Of a stretch of 23,876 nucleotides of DNA, positions 8,718-16,021 are shown piece after piece. The position numbers were made by a program, and so were the translations under genes. Position 1 is the stretch's first letter; each line of letters begins with the position of its first letter. Origin of the DNA: an uncultured Collinsella sp. (GTDB lineage Bacteria > Actinomycetota > Coriobacteriia > Coriobacteriales > Coriobacteriaceae); NCBI GenBank assembly GCA_900549455.1, contig UROM01000017.1:1-23876 (forward strand), written 5' to 3'. The notes under the pieces are model-generated. The model worked only from the letters and a program-made list of their open reading frames with translations, was not told the origin of the DNA and ran no database searches.

Positions 8718-9599
8718 CTACAGGTACTCGATTTGAGCGCCCTCGGTGTCGCACGTCAGAATATGCGTCTCACACTTGGGGAACTGCTCGCGCAGCTTGA
8801 CCTGCAGGAATTTTGCCACGATGGTGTCGTCGGTCACAGCCATAAGGGTCGAGCCCGAACCGCTGATCCAGATGGTCTTGGCGCCGCCGTTAAGGCAGGT
8901 GTCGCGCACGGCGTTGTAGTCGGGAATCAGACGGCGACGATAGGGTTCCTGGATGCGGTCGTCATTGGCGGCGGCAATCAGGTCCAGGTCACCAGTCTCC
9001 AAGCCGCGCGTCATACCGGCGATGCGGCCCATCTGCCACACGGCGGTGGAGAGCGGAATCTCCTGCGGCACGACCTTGCGCGCCTCGCTCGTATGTACCT
9101 CGTAGGGCGGAATCACGGTAATAAAACGCAAGCGATCGCTTACCTCGTAGCGCAGGCACTGGGGGAGCGAATCGGTCGGCGTAAAGGAGCAGACGGCACC
9201 TCCCAGGATAGCGGGGGCGACGTTATCGGGATGGCCCTCGACCTCGGTGGCAATGCGGACGAGCTCGGCACGGTCGACGGTGTGGCCTGTCAGCGCGGCG
9301 GCGGCCATAATGCCGGCGACGACACAGGTGGAGCTGGAGCCCAGGCCGCGGGCGACGGGAACGTCAGTCTGAATGTCGATGGCGACGGGGAAGGCCGGCT
9401 CGCCCCATGCGGCCAGTGCATCGACAAAGCTAACGTAGACCAGGTTGTTCTCGTTTTGGAATTCCTCGGGGCAGCCCGTGATGGTGAGCTTGTCGGCGCG
9501 CTCGAAGGTGAAGTGCGAGTAGAGGCTGACGGCCATGCCGAGGGTGTCGTAGCCGATGCCTAGGTTGGCGCTGGTTGCTGGGACGGTGATCTTGATCAT
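8718..9599 (-). CDS. thrB: Homoserine kinase
   Basis: This 293-residue GHMP-family kinase phosphorylates homoserine with ATP, the step before threonine synthase. The N-terminal VPATSANLGIGYDTLG is the family's first motif. The ATP-binding GHMP loop is PVARGLGSSS (81-90), and GHPDNVAPAILGG follows at about 122-134. The C-terminal motif is WISGSGSTLMA. AGGAGG (plus-strand 9606-9611) lies six bases upstream of the start. The gene follows thrC on the same strand across a 203-bp gap that contains hairpins, so it is likely co-transcribed with thrC but may be expressed at a different level. Confidence 0.95.
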   Translation of the reverse strand: MIKITVPATSANLGIGYDTLGMAVSLYSHFTFERADKLTITGCPEEFQNENNLVYVSFVDALAAWGEPAFPVAIDIQTDVPVARGLGSSSTCVVAGIMAAAALTGHTVDRAELVRIATEVEGHPDNVAPAILGGAVCSFTPTDSLPQCLRYEVSDRLRFITVIPPYEVHTSEARKVVPQEIPLSTAVWQMGRIAGMTRGLETGDLDLIAAANDDRIQEPYRRRLIPDYNAVRDTCLNGGAKTIWISGSGSTLMAVTDDTIVAKFLQVKLREQFPKCETHILTCDTEGAQIEYL

Positions 9600-9612
9600 G
9601 TGAGTCCTCCTG

Positions 9613-9724
9613 GCGTGCCTGGCTGTTTAGTTCGCTGCTCGGACAGTCCTGCGCAAGACGGAAAGCACATTAAGTGCTTTCCTTTGCGTGCGGAACTCGC
9701 GACGAACTAAACAGCCAGGCACGC
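9613..9724. repeat. Long intercistronic hairpin B between thrC and thrB
   Basis: A 22-bp perfect outer stem (9613-9634 with 9703-9724) encloses a 9-bp inner stem GGAAAGCAC/GTGCTTTCC (9660-9668, 9674-9682) with loop ATTAA, plus CGCAA/TTGCG pairing between them. On the plus strand the internal loop carries GTCCT (9646-9650) and TGCGGAACT (9689-9697). These resemble the conserved loop of elements A and C, though the apex differs. The outer arm abuts the thrB ribosome binding site at 9606-9611, so folding of the mRNA could affect thrB translation. Confidence 0.7.
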
Positions 9725-9770
9725 TGTGCGCGTTCGTCATTATCCCGGGGGTTATCTGATGGAAGAAGGT

Positions 9771-9790
9771 GCGCCGGCTTTCGCCGGCGC
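9771..9790 (-). terminator. Hairpin downstream of thrC (weak terminator)
   Basis: GCGCCGGC and GCCGGCGC form a perfect 8-bp stem. On the thrC (minus) strand the loop is the stable tetraloop GAAA. It lies 12 bp after the thrC stop. Only the broken pyrimidine stretch ACCTTCTT follows, so termination is probably partial and thrB can still be transcribed. Confidence 0.55.
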
Positions 9791-9802
9791 TTAATAAGGG
9801 AT

Positions 9803-11320
9803 CTAGTTGGTGCTCATTCGTTTTGCTGCAGACTCGACGTAGCTCGCCATCTCATCGACGTCACAGACATCTTCGAAGCGGACGGGCTTGGACTCGAGCT
9901 CGGCGAGCTGGACCGGGGCAACCGTGTTGGTTGCCTGCTCGAGCACGCGCATGGCCTCAAAGTCGTCCTCGGGAACGTCGAGGCCCAGGGCGTCGCAGCA
10001 GGCGCGCGGGAACTTGTAGGGGCTGGCGGTCGAAAGCAGCACGCGGGCCTTGGCGCCCTCGGCGGGAGCGACCTGCTCAAAGACGTGATAGCCGCAGGCG
10101 GTGTGCGGGTCGATCACGTAGCCGTTCGCGTCCCAGCAGCTCTTGATGGCAGTGCGTACCTCGTCCTCGCTGGCCCAACCGCAGCCAAAGACGCTCTGAA
10201 TCTTTGCCAGCAGGTCGGCGGGAACTTCGTAGCGACCAGTCCGCGCCAGCTGCTCCATAAGGCCGACAACGAGCTCACAGTCGCCATCGGACAGGAAGTA
10301 GAGCATGCGCTCCAGGTTAGAGCTGATGAGGATGTCCATCGAAGGCGAGATGGTCGTGAAGAACGGGCGGTTGCGGTCGTAGACGCCGGTGCTCAGGAAG
10401 TCAGCCAGCACGTTGTTCTTGTCGCTCGCGACGATGAGCTTGGCGACGGGCAGACCCATGCGCTTGGCATAGTAACCGGCCAGGATATCGCCAAAGTTGC
10501 CGGTCGGTACGCAGAACTCTACGGCGTCGCCGGCCTCGATGGCGCCGGCGCGCAACAGCTGCGCATAGGCGGCAAAGTAGTAGACGACCTGCGGTACCAG
10601 ACGGCCGACGTTGATGGAGTTGGCGCTCGAAAGCACCGTGCCTGCGGCCTCCAGACGCTCGGCAAGCTCCTTATCGGCAAAGATGCGCTTGACGGCGCTC
10701 TGGGCGTCGTCAAAGTTGCCGCGGATGCCGCAGACGGCGACGTTATCGCCCTCCTGAGTGGACATCTGCAGATTCTGTACGCGGCTGACCTTGCCCTCGG
10801 GATAAAAGACGGTGATGCCCGTGCCCGGGGCGTCGGCAAAGCCGGCGAGTGCTGCCTTGCCCGTGTCGCCCGACGTGGCGGTGACGATCATGATGCGCTC
10901 GGCGCCGCCGTCCTGGGCGGAGGTGCGGGCCATGAGGCGGGGGAGCATCTGCAGGGCGACGTCCTTGAAGGCGCTCGTGGGGCCGCCAAAGAGCTCCATC
11001 ACATAGGTCTGAGGGGCGTCGGTGCCCGGTGCTGCGTCGAGCTTGACGAGAGGCGTGACCTCTTCACTCGCGAACGTGCCGCGGTATGCCTCGTCGATAC
11101 ACGCCGAAATTTCTTCGTCCGTGTAATCGTTCAGTAACATTCCCAACACATTTTGAGCGATTTCAAAGTACGATTTATCAGCAAGCGAGCTGATATCGAC
11201 CTGCTGGGTGCCAAGCTCGTCCGAGACAAACAAACCCCCGTCGGGAGCGATGCCGGTACGGATTGCCACCTTACTTGAGCATGATAAAGTGCGTCCTCGT
11301 GTACTATGATAAGTTCCCAT
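9803..11320 (-). CDS. thrC: Threonine synthase
   Basis: This 505-residue pyridoxal-phosphate enzyme converts O-phosphohomoserine to threonine. The N-terminus MGTYHSTRG matches the family, whose early motif is followed by GIAPDGGLFV. The PLP lysine is K119 in FGGPTSAFKDVALQ. The phosphate-binding loop region shows TATSGDTGKAALAG (147-160), and FCVPTGNFGDILAGYYAK follows later. Length is typical of the longer (fungal/E. coli-like) threonine synthases. The start at 11320 is chosen because GAGGAG lies nine bases upstream and the family N-terminus begins there; an in-frame ATG 15 codons earlier lacks both. It is divergent from lysC and followed by thrB. Confidence 0.95.
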   Translation of the reverse strand: MGTYHSTRGRTLSCSSKVAIRTGIAPDGGLFVSDELGTQQVDISSLADKSYFEIAQNVLGMLLNDYTDEEISACIDEAYRGTFASEEVTPLVKLDAAPGTDAPQTYVMELFGGPTSAFKDVALQMLPRLMARTSAQDGGAERIMIVTATSGDTGKAALAGFADAPGTGITVFYPEGKVSRVQNLQMSTQEGDNVAVCGIRGNFDDAQSAVKRIFADKELAERLEAAGTVLSSANSINVGRLVPQVVYYFAAYAQLLRAGAIEAGDAVEFCVPTGNFGDILAGYYAKRMGLPVAKLIVASDKNNVLADFLSTGVYDRNRPFFTTISPSMDILISSNLERMLYFLSDGDCELVVGLMEQLARTGRYEVPADLLAKIQSVFGCGWASEDEVRTAIKSCWDANGYVIDPHTACGYHVFEQVAPAEGAKARVLLSTASPYKFPRACCDALGLDVPEDDFEAMRVLEQATNTVAPVQLAELESKPVRFEDVCDVDEMASYVESAAKRMSTN

Positions 11321-11423
11321 ATAACAGTGCTCCTCGGATACCTTGGTCCCAATCGGTGAAACCATGGTATCAGAGCGCGCAAAACAGGTTTGCAGAGGCT
11401 TTTAGAAAGGTAACCTCCACGCC
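11321..11423. promoter_or_regulatory. Divergent thrC/lysC promoter region
   Basis: The 103 bp between the divergent starts must carry both promoters. A weak plus-strand candidate is TTGGTC followed after 17 bp by GGTATC; the minus strand offers GATACCAT. No attenuator peptide, T-box or lysine riboswitch was recognised. The lysC ribosome binding site is poor (AAAGG 13 bases upstream), while thrC has a good GAGGAG. Confidence 0.35.
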
Positions 11424-12812
11424 ATGATAAAAATTGCCAAGTTTGGCGGCTCGTCGGTCGCCGACGCCGAACACTTCAAGAAGATCAAGGCCATCGTCGA
11501 TGCCGACCCTGCCCGCCGTTTTGTGGTGGTTTCCGCCTGCGGTCGCCGCTTTAAGGGCGACACCAAGGTGACCGACCTGCTCTACCTGGTTAACGCGCAC
11601 GTTAAGTATCACGTGTCGTGCGAGGAGCTGCTCGAGGACATCGGTCAGCGCTATTTTGATATCGCTGACGAGCTGGAGCTCACCTATCCCATCCGCGAGG
11701 AGTTCGCAGCCTTTGCCGAGCGCGCCCGCTCGGGCGGCTACTCCACCGAGGAGCTTGTGAGCCGCGGCGAGTACTTCACCGCTCGCCTGATGTCCGAGTA
11801 CCTGGGCCTGCCGTTCCTGGACGCCGCGACGGTTGTGGCGTTCCATCACGATGGTACGCTCAGCATGAACCGCACCTCCGAGCTGGTGCAGGAGTACGGC
11901 CAGCAGGGTGGCTTTGTTATGCCCGGTTTCTACGGCGCGACGCGTGAGGGCCAGATCAAGCTGCTCGATCGAGGCGGTGGCGATATTTCGGGCTCGATTC
12001 TGGCCAAGTGCCTTGGCGCCGATCTGTACGAGAACTGGACCGACGTTTCGGGCTTCTATTCTGCCGATCCGCGTATTGTTCCCGAGGCTCAGCCCATTGC
12101 GCGCGTTACCTACGAGGAGCTGCGCGAGCTTTCGTACATGGGCGCAAGCGTCCTGCACGAGGAGGCCGTGTTCCCCGTGCGCGAGGCAGGCATTCCGCTG
12201 GTCATCAAGAACACCAATGCGCCGCAGGACCCCGGCACCATCATTAGCGAGACGGCTGACGAGGGCGAGGCGGAGCCCATCATTACCGGCGTGACCGGCA
12301 AACGCGGCTTTGTCGCCATCAATGTGGCCCGCGACCGCACCAAGCCCCGTGTCGGCTTTATGCGCCGCGCGCTTTCGGTCTTCGAGCGCTATGACGTTTC
12401 CGTTGAGCACATGCCCACCGGTGTCGACCGCTTTGGCGCCGTGGTGCAGGAGCAGGACGTTCACGATTCGCTGTACTCGCTTGTGAGCGACATTCAGCAG
12501 GAGGTCGAGCCGCTCGAGATCGAGGTTGTCGAGGGCTTGGCGCTCATCGCTACCGTCGGTCGTAACCTGCGCGGCCGCGCGGGTATCTCGGGCCACCTGT
12601 TTGGCATGCTTGGCCAGGCCGGCGTGAGCGTGCGCATGATTTCGCAGAGCTGCGACGAGATCAACATCATTATCGGTGTCGAGGAGAAGGACTTCGACCT
12701 TGCGATTCAGACCATTTACCGGGCCTTCTCCGACGAGAACGGCATTGTGAAGGTCTCCGACCTGGAGGCCCCCGAGCCGGTCGATCCCGCCCTGGTCGCG
12801 CTCAAAAAGTAG
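11424..12812 (+). CDS. lysC: Aspartate kinase
   Basis: This 462-residue monofunctional aspartokinase catalyses the first step to lysine, threonine and methionine. The N-terminal amino-acid-kinase domain (1 to about 290) opens with IAKFGGSSVADAEH, which holds the ATP-binding KFGGSS. VSRGEYFTARLM and the nucleotide loop LLDRGGGDISGS follow. The C-terminal part carries two ACT domains (about 305-450), with GFMRRALSVFERYDVSVEHM and GRAGISGHLFGMLGQAGVSV as their recognisable starts. These are the usual feedback-binding modules, so inhibition by an end-product amino acid is expected. It is transcribed away from thrC and toward asd, the next enzyme in the pathway. Confidence 0.95.
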   Translation: MIKIAKFGGSSVADAEHFKKIKAIVDADPARRFVVVSACGRRFKGDTKVTDLLYLVNAHVKYHVSCEELLEDIGQRYFDIADELELTYPIREEFAAFAERARSGGYSTEELVSRGEYFTARLMSEYLGLPFLDAATVVAFHHDGTLSMNRTSELVQEYGQQGGFVMPGFYGATREGQIKLLDRGGGDISGSILAKCLGADLYENWTDVSGFYSADPRIVPEAQPIARVTYEELRELSYMGASVLHEEAVFPVREAGIPLVIKNTNAPQDPGTIISETADEGEAEPIITGVTGKRGFVAINVARDRTKPRVGFMRRALSVFERYDVSVEHMPTGVDRFGAVVQEQDVHDSLYSLVSDIQQEVEPLEIEVVEGLALIATVGRNLRGRAGISGHLFGMLGQAGVSVRMISQSCDEINIIIGVEEKDFDLAIQTIYRAFSDENGIVKVSDLEAPEPVDPALVALKK

Positions 12813-12822
12813 CGACTGCTCG

Positions 12823-12855
12823 GTAGATTTTTTGGGTCATGTCTCAAAAATCTAC
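12823..12855 (+). terminator. Hairpin after lysC
   Basis: GTAGATTTTTTG (12823-12834) pairs with CAAAAATCTAC (12845-12855) about 10 bp after the lysC stop. The stem is A+T-rich and no T-run follows on the plus strand. Partial terminator or 3'-end stabiliser; asd may still be reached by read-through or by its own promoter near TTGTATACACT (12915-12925). Confidence 0.5.
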
Positions 12856-12986
12856 GGCGGGGCGTTTCGTTTCGGTTTCGTTTCGACGGGGCGGGTTTCG
12901 TGCCCGCCTCGTTCTTGTATACACTGGCAACAATAATCGGCCTGCTCGGCGTGCGGGCAAAAGCCATAACCTTTAAAGGGGGAAGC

Positions 12987-14012
12987 ATGAAACAGTACAC
13001 GGTTGCTATTTTGGGCGCGACGGGAGCCGTGGGCACCCAGATGCTCGAGTGCCTAAACGAGCAGGAGTTCCCGGTTGGCAAGCTCAAGCTGCTGGCGAGC
13101 GCGCGTTCTGCGGGCAAGACCGTCGAGTTCCGCGGCGAGCAGATCGTGATCGAAGAGGCTTGTCCCGAGGCCTTTGAGGGCTGTGACATTGTGCTTGGAG
13201 CCGCCGGCGACGACATCGCGAAGGAGCTACTGCCCGAGGCCGTCAAGCGCGGCGCCGTCGTGGTCGACAACAGCCACGCCTTCCGCATGGATCCTGAGGT
13301 GCCGCTGGTCGTGCCCGAGATCAATGCCGACGACATCAAGTGGCATCACGGCCTTATCGCCAACCCCAACTGCGCGACCATTATCGGCCTGGTTCCTACG
13401 TGGCCGCTGCATCAGCTCGCTGGCGTGAAGCGCATGATCGTCTCGACGTACCAGGCGGCTTCGGGTGCTGGCGCCCCCGGTATGGCCGAGCTCGAGGCTC
13501 AGCTGGCCGCCCTAGGCCGTGGCGAGGAGATTCCCGAGCCGCGTGCATTTGCCGCCCAGCTCGCGAGCAACCTGATTCCGCAGATTGGCGGCGTCAAGGA
13601 AGAGGGCTTTACCTCCGAGGAGATGAAGCTGCAAAACGAGGGCCGCAAGATCATGCACCTGCCCGAGCTGCGCGTGAACTGCACCTGCGTGCGCGTGCCC
13701 GTGCTGCGCTCGCACTCCGAGAGCATTACGCTTGAGTTTGAGCGCGACATTACGGTTGACGAGGCCCGTGCTGCGCTGGCTGCCGCTCCGGGCGTGAAGC
13801 TGGTTGACGACATGAGCGCCGAGGATGCGCACGATCGCTTCCCCATGCCGATGGATACGTCCGACCAGGATTTGATTTGGGTCGGTCGCGTGCGCCGCGA
13901 CATCTCGAACCCCGAGGCCGCGCGTGGCATCACCTTCTGGTGCTGCGGCGACCAAATCCGTAAGGGCGCGGCAACCAACGCCGTCCAGATCGCTAAGCTG
14001 CTCTGCGAGTAG
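12987..14012 (+). CDS. asd: Aspartate-semialdehyde dehydrogenase
   Basis: This 341-residue NADPH enzyme reduces aspartyl phosphate made by LysC to aspartate semialdehyde. The Rossmann start VAILGATGAVGTQMLE binds NADP. The catalytic cysteine is C129 in NPNCATI. The substrate-site loop is SGAGAPGMAEL, and RVPVLRSHSESI precedes the C-terminal domain. Length fits the Gram-positive type. The start at 12987 follows AAAGGGGGAAGC, an excellent ribosome binding site; an upstream in-frame extension to 12900 runs through a hairpin region and is rejected. With lysC and the divergent thrCB it gives most of the aspartate-to-threonine route; homoserine dehydrogenase is not in the window. Confidence 0.96.
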   Translation: MKQYTVAILGATGAVGTQMLECLNEQEFPVGKLKLLASARSAGKTVEFRGEQIVIEEACPEAFEGCDIVLGAAGDDIAKELLPEAVKRGAVVVDNSHAFRMDPEVPLVVPEINADDIKWHHGLIANPNCATIIGLVPTWPLHQLAGVKRMIVSTYQAASGAGAPGMAELEAQLAALGRGEEIPEPRAFAAQLASNLIPQIGGVKEEGFTSEEMKLQNEGRKIMHLPELRVNCTCVRVPVLRSHSESITLEFERDITVDEARAALAAAPGVKLVDDMSAEDAHDRFPMPMDTSDQDLIWVGRVRRDISNPEAARGITFWCCGDQIRKGAATNAVQIAKLLCE

Positions 14013-14016
14013 TGTG

Positions 14017-14158
14017 ACCTGTCCGGCGGGGGCCGGGCTTAGTTTTCAGAACGTCCTCGACCATGTGTGGCGCCTTGTCCTGCTCCTTCGGAGCTGCGGA
14101 CAAGGCGCCACACTGGTCTGCGGAGTGTTCTGAAAACTAAGCCCGGCCCCCGCCTGCG
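14017..14158 (+). repeat. Structured hairpin element C after asd (family with element A)
   Basis: Starting five bases after the asd stop: the flank ACCTGTCC (14017-14024); a 28-bp perfect outer stem (14025-14052 with 14127-14154); the loop strand GTCCTC; a short stem GACCA/TGGTC; and a 15-bp inner stem (14066-14080 with 14098-14112). Then come a 17-nt apex with GCTCC-TTC-GGAGC, the loop strand TGCGGAGT and the flank TGCG (14155-14158). Every part has a counterpart in element A, while most outer-arm positions differ (12 of 28 agree). No T-run follows. The next 160 bp (14159-14318) are G+C-rich with no gene I can support. Confidence 0.82.
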
Positions 14159-14318
14159 GCGACGCTGCTGCAAGCGATCTGCGATGGGGTCGTTGTCGGT
14201 TGGGGCCGCTGGGCTGATGTGGGGGGCACGTGGCCGTTGCGGACCCTGGTCTCGGCGGCGTCCTCGGCGCTGTCGCGCCTGCTGCCTGGGGTGACTTTGG
14301 GGTTGGGGTGAATCGGGG

Positions 14319-14490
14319 TCTAATACTTTCCCGAGAAGTGAACGACCTTATTTTGACCCCCGAAGCATTGGCATATTCTGACCGCTATTTCCTGCGGTTT
14401 TGCTGCACGAATCCTGCGGTTTTTTGGTCTAAAGGTGTGGATGCTCCGGGGCCTCGTTTTTACTCGTTCACTTCTCGGGAAAGTATTAGA
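14319..14490. mobile_element. 172-bp element with 27-bp perfect terminal inverted repeats (MITE-like)
   Basis: The ends 14319-14345 and 14464-14490 are perfect 27-bp inverted copies, beginning TCTAATACTTTCCCGAG and ending with its complement. The 118-bp interior is A+T-richer than its surroundings. It contains a second pairing (CCCCCGAAGCAT with ATGCTCCGGGG) and a direct repeat CCTGCGGTTTT (14391-14401, 14413-14423). It has no coding capacity. No clear target-site duplication was found, so a non-mobile long hairpin is possible. It ends 165 bp before the alkyltransferase gene. Confidence 0.55.
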
Positions 14491-14655
14491 GCTCAGCTGA
14501 TAGAGGTACCGCTCTGGCGTCGATGCCCCGCGTCTTCTTCGCTTGATTGGGGAAAACAGCCTCGCTTAAGCAATTGCGAGCCCGCCCAGACGTATCTGCG
14601 GGGTTGTCTGCACAATTCGCGGTATTATGTTGCGGAGTTTTGAAAGGAGCCGCTG

Positions 14656-15234
14656 GTGGTCACGACGACGTTTGCTTCGCCTTTGGGCGAAATCTTGCTT
14701 GCCGCTGATGGCCGCGGTCTGACGGGACTTTGGTTTGAGGGGCAGGAGCACTTTGGCTCCACGCTTCTCAAAGAAGATGCGGAGCACGTTGAAGGTGCCG
14801 ATGCGGTTTCTGGTGCTGGCGGCATGTCGCCGGTGAGTCCGGTAAATGGTGCGGCCTCTTCGGTGCTTGAGCGTTCCTGGGCTTGGCTGAATGCTTATTT
14901 TGCAGGGCAGGAACCTCGGTTTACGCCGCCGTTGCATATGATTGGTACGGCGTTTCAGCGCGAGGTTTGGTTTGAGCTGCTTTCTATTCCGCGTGGCGAG
15001 GTCACTACGTATGGCGAGATCGCCCAGCGTGTTGCCGCTCGACATCGTGTACCGGGAAACGAGGCACCCGTTGTGTCTCCTCGTGCGGTGGGGGCTGCGG
15101 TCGCACGTAATCCCATTTCGATTATCGTGCCGTGCCATCGCGTGGTGGCGGCCGATGGTTCGCTCAACGGATATGCCGGCGGGCTCGATCGCAAGGAGTG
15201 GCTACTTCGGCTCGAGGGTGCGTACGAGGAGTAA
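14656..15234 (+). CDS. ogt: Methylated-DNA-[protein]-cysteine S-methyltransferase
   Basis: This 192-residue suicide DNA-repair protein moves alkyl groups from O6-alkylguanine to its own cysteine. The acceptor is C160 in IIVPCHRVV. The helix-turn-helix DNA-binding part shows FQREVWFELLSIPRGEVTTY (100-119), and the C-terminal NGYAGGLDRKEWLL is typical. It starts with GTG, six bases after AAGGAG (14644-14649). Two stretches are unlike most members: a glycine/serine/proline-rich insert at about 46-70 between the N-terminal domain and the helix SVLERSWAWLNAYF, and about 12 extra residues (131-142) between AARHR and RAVG. Neither touches the active site. It stands alone between repeat elements. Confidence 0.93.
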   Translation: MVTTTFASPLGEILLAADGRGLTGLWFEGQEHFGSTLLKEDAEHVEGADAVSGAGGMSPVSPVNGAASSVLERSWAWLNAYFAGQEPRFTPPLHMIGTAFQREVWFELLSIPRGEVTTYGEIAQRVAARHRVPGNEAPVVSPRAVGAAVARNPISIIVPCHRVVAADGSLNGYAGGLDRKEWLLRLEGAYEE

Positions 15235-15303
15235 CGCCAGGGCATTTTGCATGGTCAAGACGCTGTGAAAGAACGGGATGCGCTTCCCGAATGGAGTCCC
15301 AAG

Positions 15304-15351
15304 CGGAAACCGTGTCCCGGAATACAGCCTCAGAGTGGGACGCCGTTTCCG
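15304..15351 (+). other. Hairpin downstream of ogt
   Basis: CGGAAAC (15304-15310) pairs with GTTTCCG (15345-15351), and GTCCC (15314-15318) with GGGAC (15337-15341). It may end or protect the ogt transcript, but there is no T-run. A smaller GGGA/TCCC hairpin precedes it at 15275-15288. Confidence 0.4.
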
Positions 15352-15379
15352 GTTGAGACCACTTGCTTTGGACATCGAT

Positions 15380-15705
15380 CTACGCCCGCTCTTGCAGGGC
15401 GTAGATCGACTTATCCATGTTGAACAGGTAGGCGACGACGCAGACAATAAAGGACATCGGCAGGTTACCAAAGCCGAAGACTTCGCAGCCAATAAGGATG
15501 GGTGCGAGCAGAATCGCTGACAGCATAAGCCCCATAACGGCGATGCGCACATAGGGGTTGGGGGCAGCCGCGCCGCAAGGGTCTTGGCGTGGGCAAGGCA
15601 CCAGGCAAAGGCGCCGCCTACCATACCAAACGCGATGCCCAGCACCACAAGCCGTCCAAGACCGGGGAGGTCAAGCGCGCATGAGGCGGCAACGTCAAAA
15701 CACAA
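15380..15705 (-). pseudogene. Frameshifted remnant of a small membrane protein
   Basis: Two minus-strand frames together read like one membrane protein. The first (from 15705) gives LVVLGIAFGMVGGAFAWCLA. The second, after a frame change near 15575-15600, gives IAVMGLMLSAILLAPILIG and then LPMSFIVCVVAYLFNMDKS, ending at the stop 15380-15382. A stop codon lies just upstream of 15705, and the 5' end overlaps the last codons of cas2, with no ribosome binding site. The beginning seems to have been lost where the CRISPR-cas module joins. A 13-bp perfect hairpin (15375-15387 with 15397-15409) covers the stop codon and may be its terminator. No family was recognised. A sequencing indel is an alternative to a true frameshift. 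Confidence 0.55.
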
Positions 15706-16012
15706 GCGTTAACTGCGCGCCCTGCTCAACGGGCTGCTCCTTGTGCTCGCTCAGAAGGACCATTCGGTCTTCGTATTGCTTTTCGGTCATTTCGATAACG
15801 GTGACCTCTCCAGCGCTTGGAAGATTCAGCTTAAGGCGAGCGATATGCGCCGCTGCGGATTCGCGAGTCACCAACAGGCGCGAATACACCGAAAACTGCT
15901 CCATATGGTATCCGTCGTTAATCAGAAACTTTCGAAAGTCGCTATACTGCCGACGCTCGGCTTTGCTTCCCGTTGGAAGATCGAACAGAACCAATAACCT
16001 CATAACCCTCAT
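15695..16012 (-). CDS. cas2: CRISPR-associated endonuclease Cas2
   Basis: This 105-residue protein bridges two Cas1 dimers in the spacer-integration complex. The N-terminal RLLVLFDLPTGS strand holds the conserved aspartate D11. RRQYSDFRKFLINDGYHMEQ and VYSRLL follow, typical of type II Cas2. The start at 16012 has GGGAGGAG upstream and lies nine bases after the cas1 stop, so the two genes form one minus-strand operon. An internal ATG at codon 4 is a possible alternative start. The 3' end overlaps the 5' edge of the broken membrane-protein remnant. Confidence 0.95.
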   Translation of the reverse strand: MRVMRLLVLFDLPTGSKAERRQYSDFRKFLINDGYHMEQFSVYSRLLVTRESAAAHIARLKLNLPSAGEVTVIEMTEKQYEDRMVLLSEHKEQPVEQGAQLTLVF

Positions 16013-16021
16013 GGCTCCTCC

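Noticed and set aside
9674..11137. 487-codon plus-strand open frame opposite thrC, and a similar frame opposite thrB (8733-9563)
   Set aside because: Both are antisense shadows of recognisable enzymes, and the first also runs through hairpin B.
11370..12596. 408-codon minus-strand frame opposite lysC, and 5858-6892 opposite mtnN/ysxC
   Set aside because: No ribosome binding site, no motifs, and intact conserved proteins on the other strand.
14230..14643. Plus-strand frame of 137 codons between asd and ogt
   Set aside because: It runs through the terminal-inverted-repeat element and has no motif, ribosome binding site or recognisable family.
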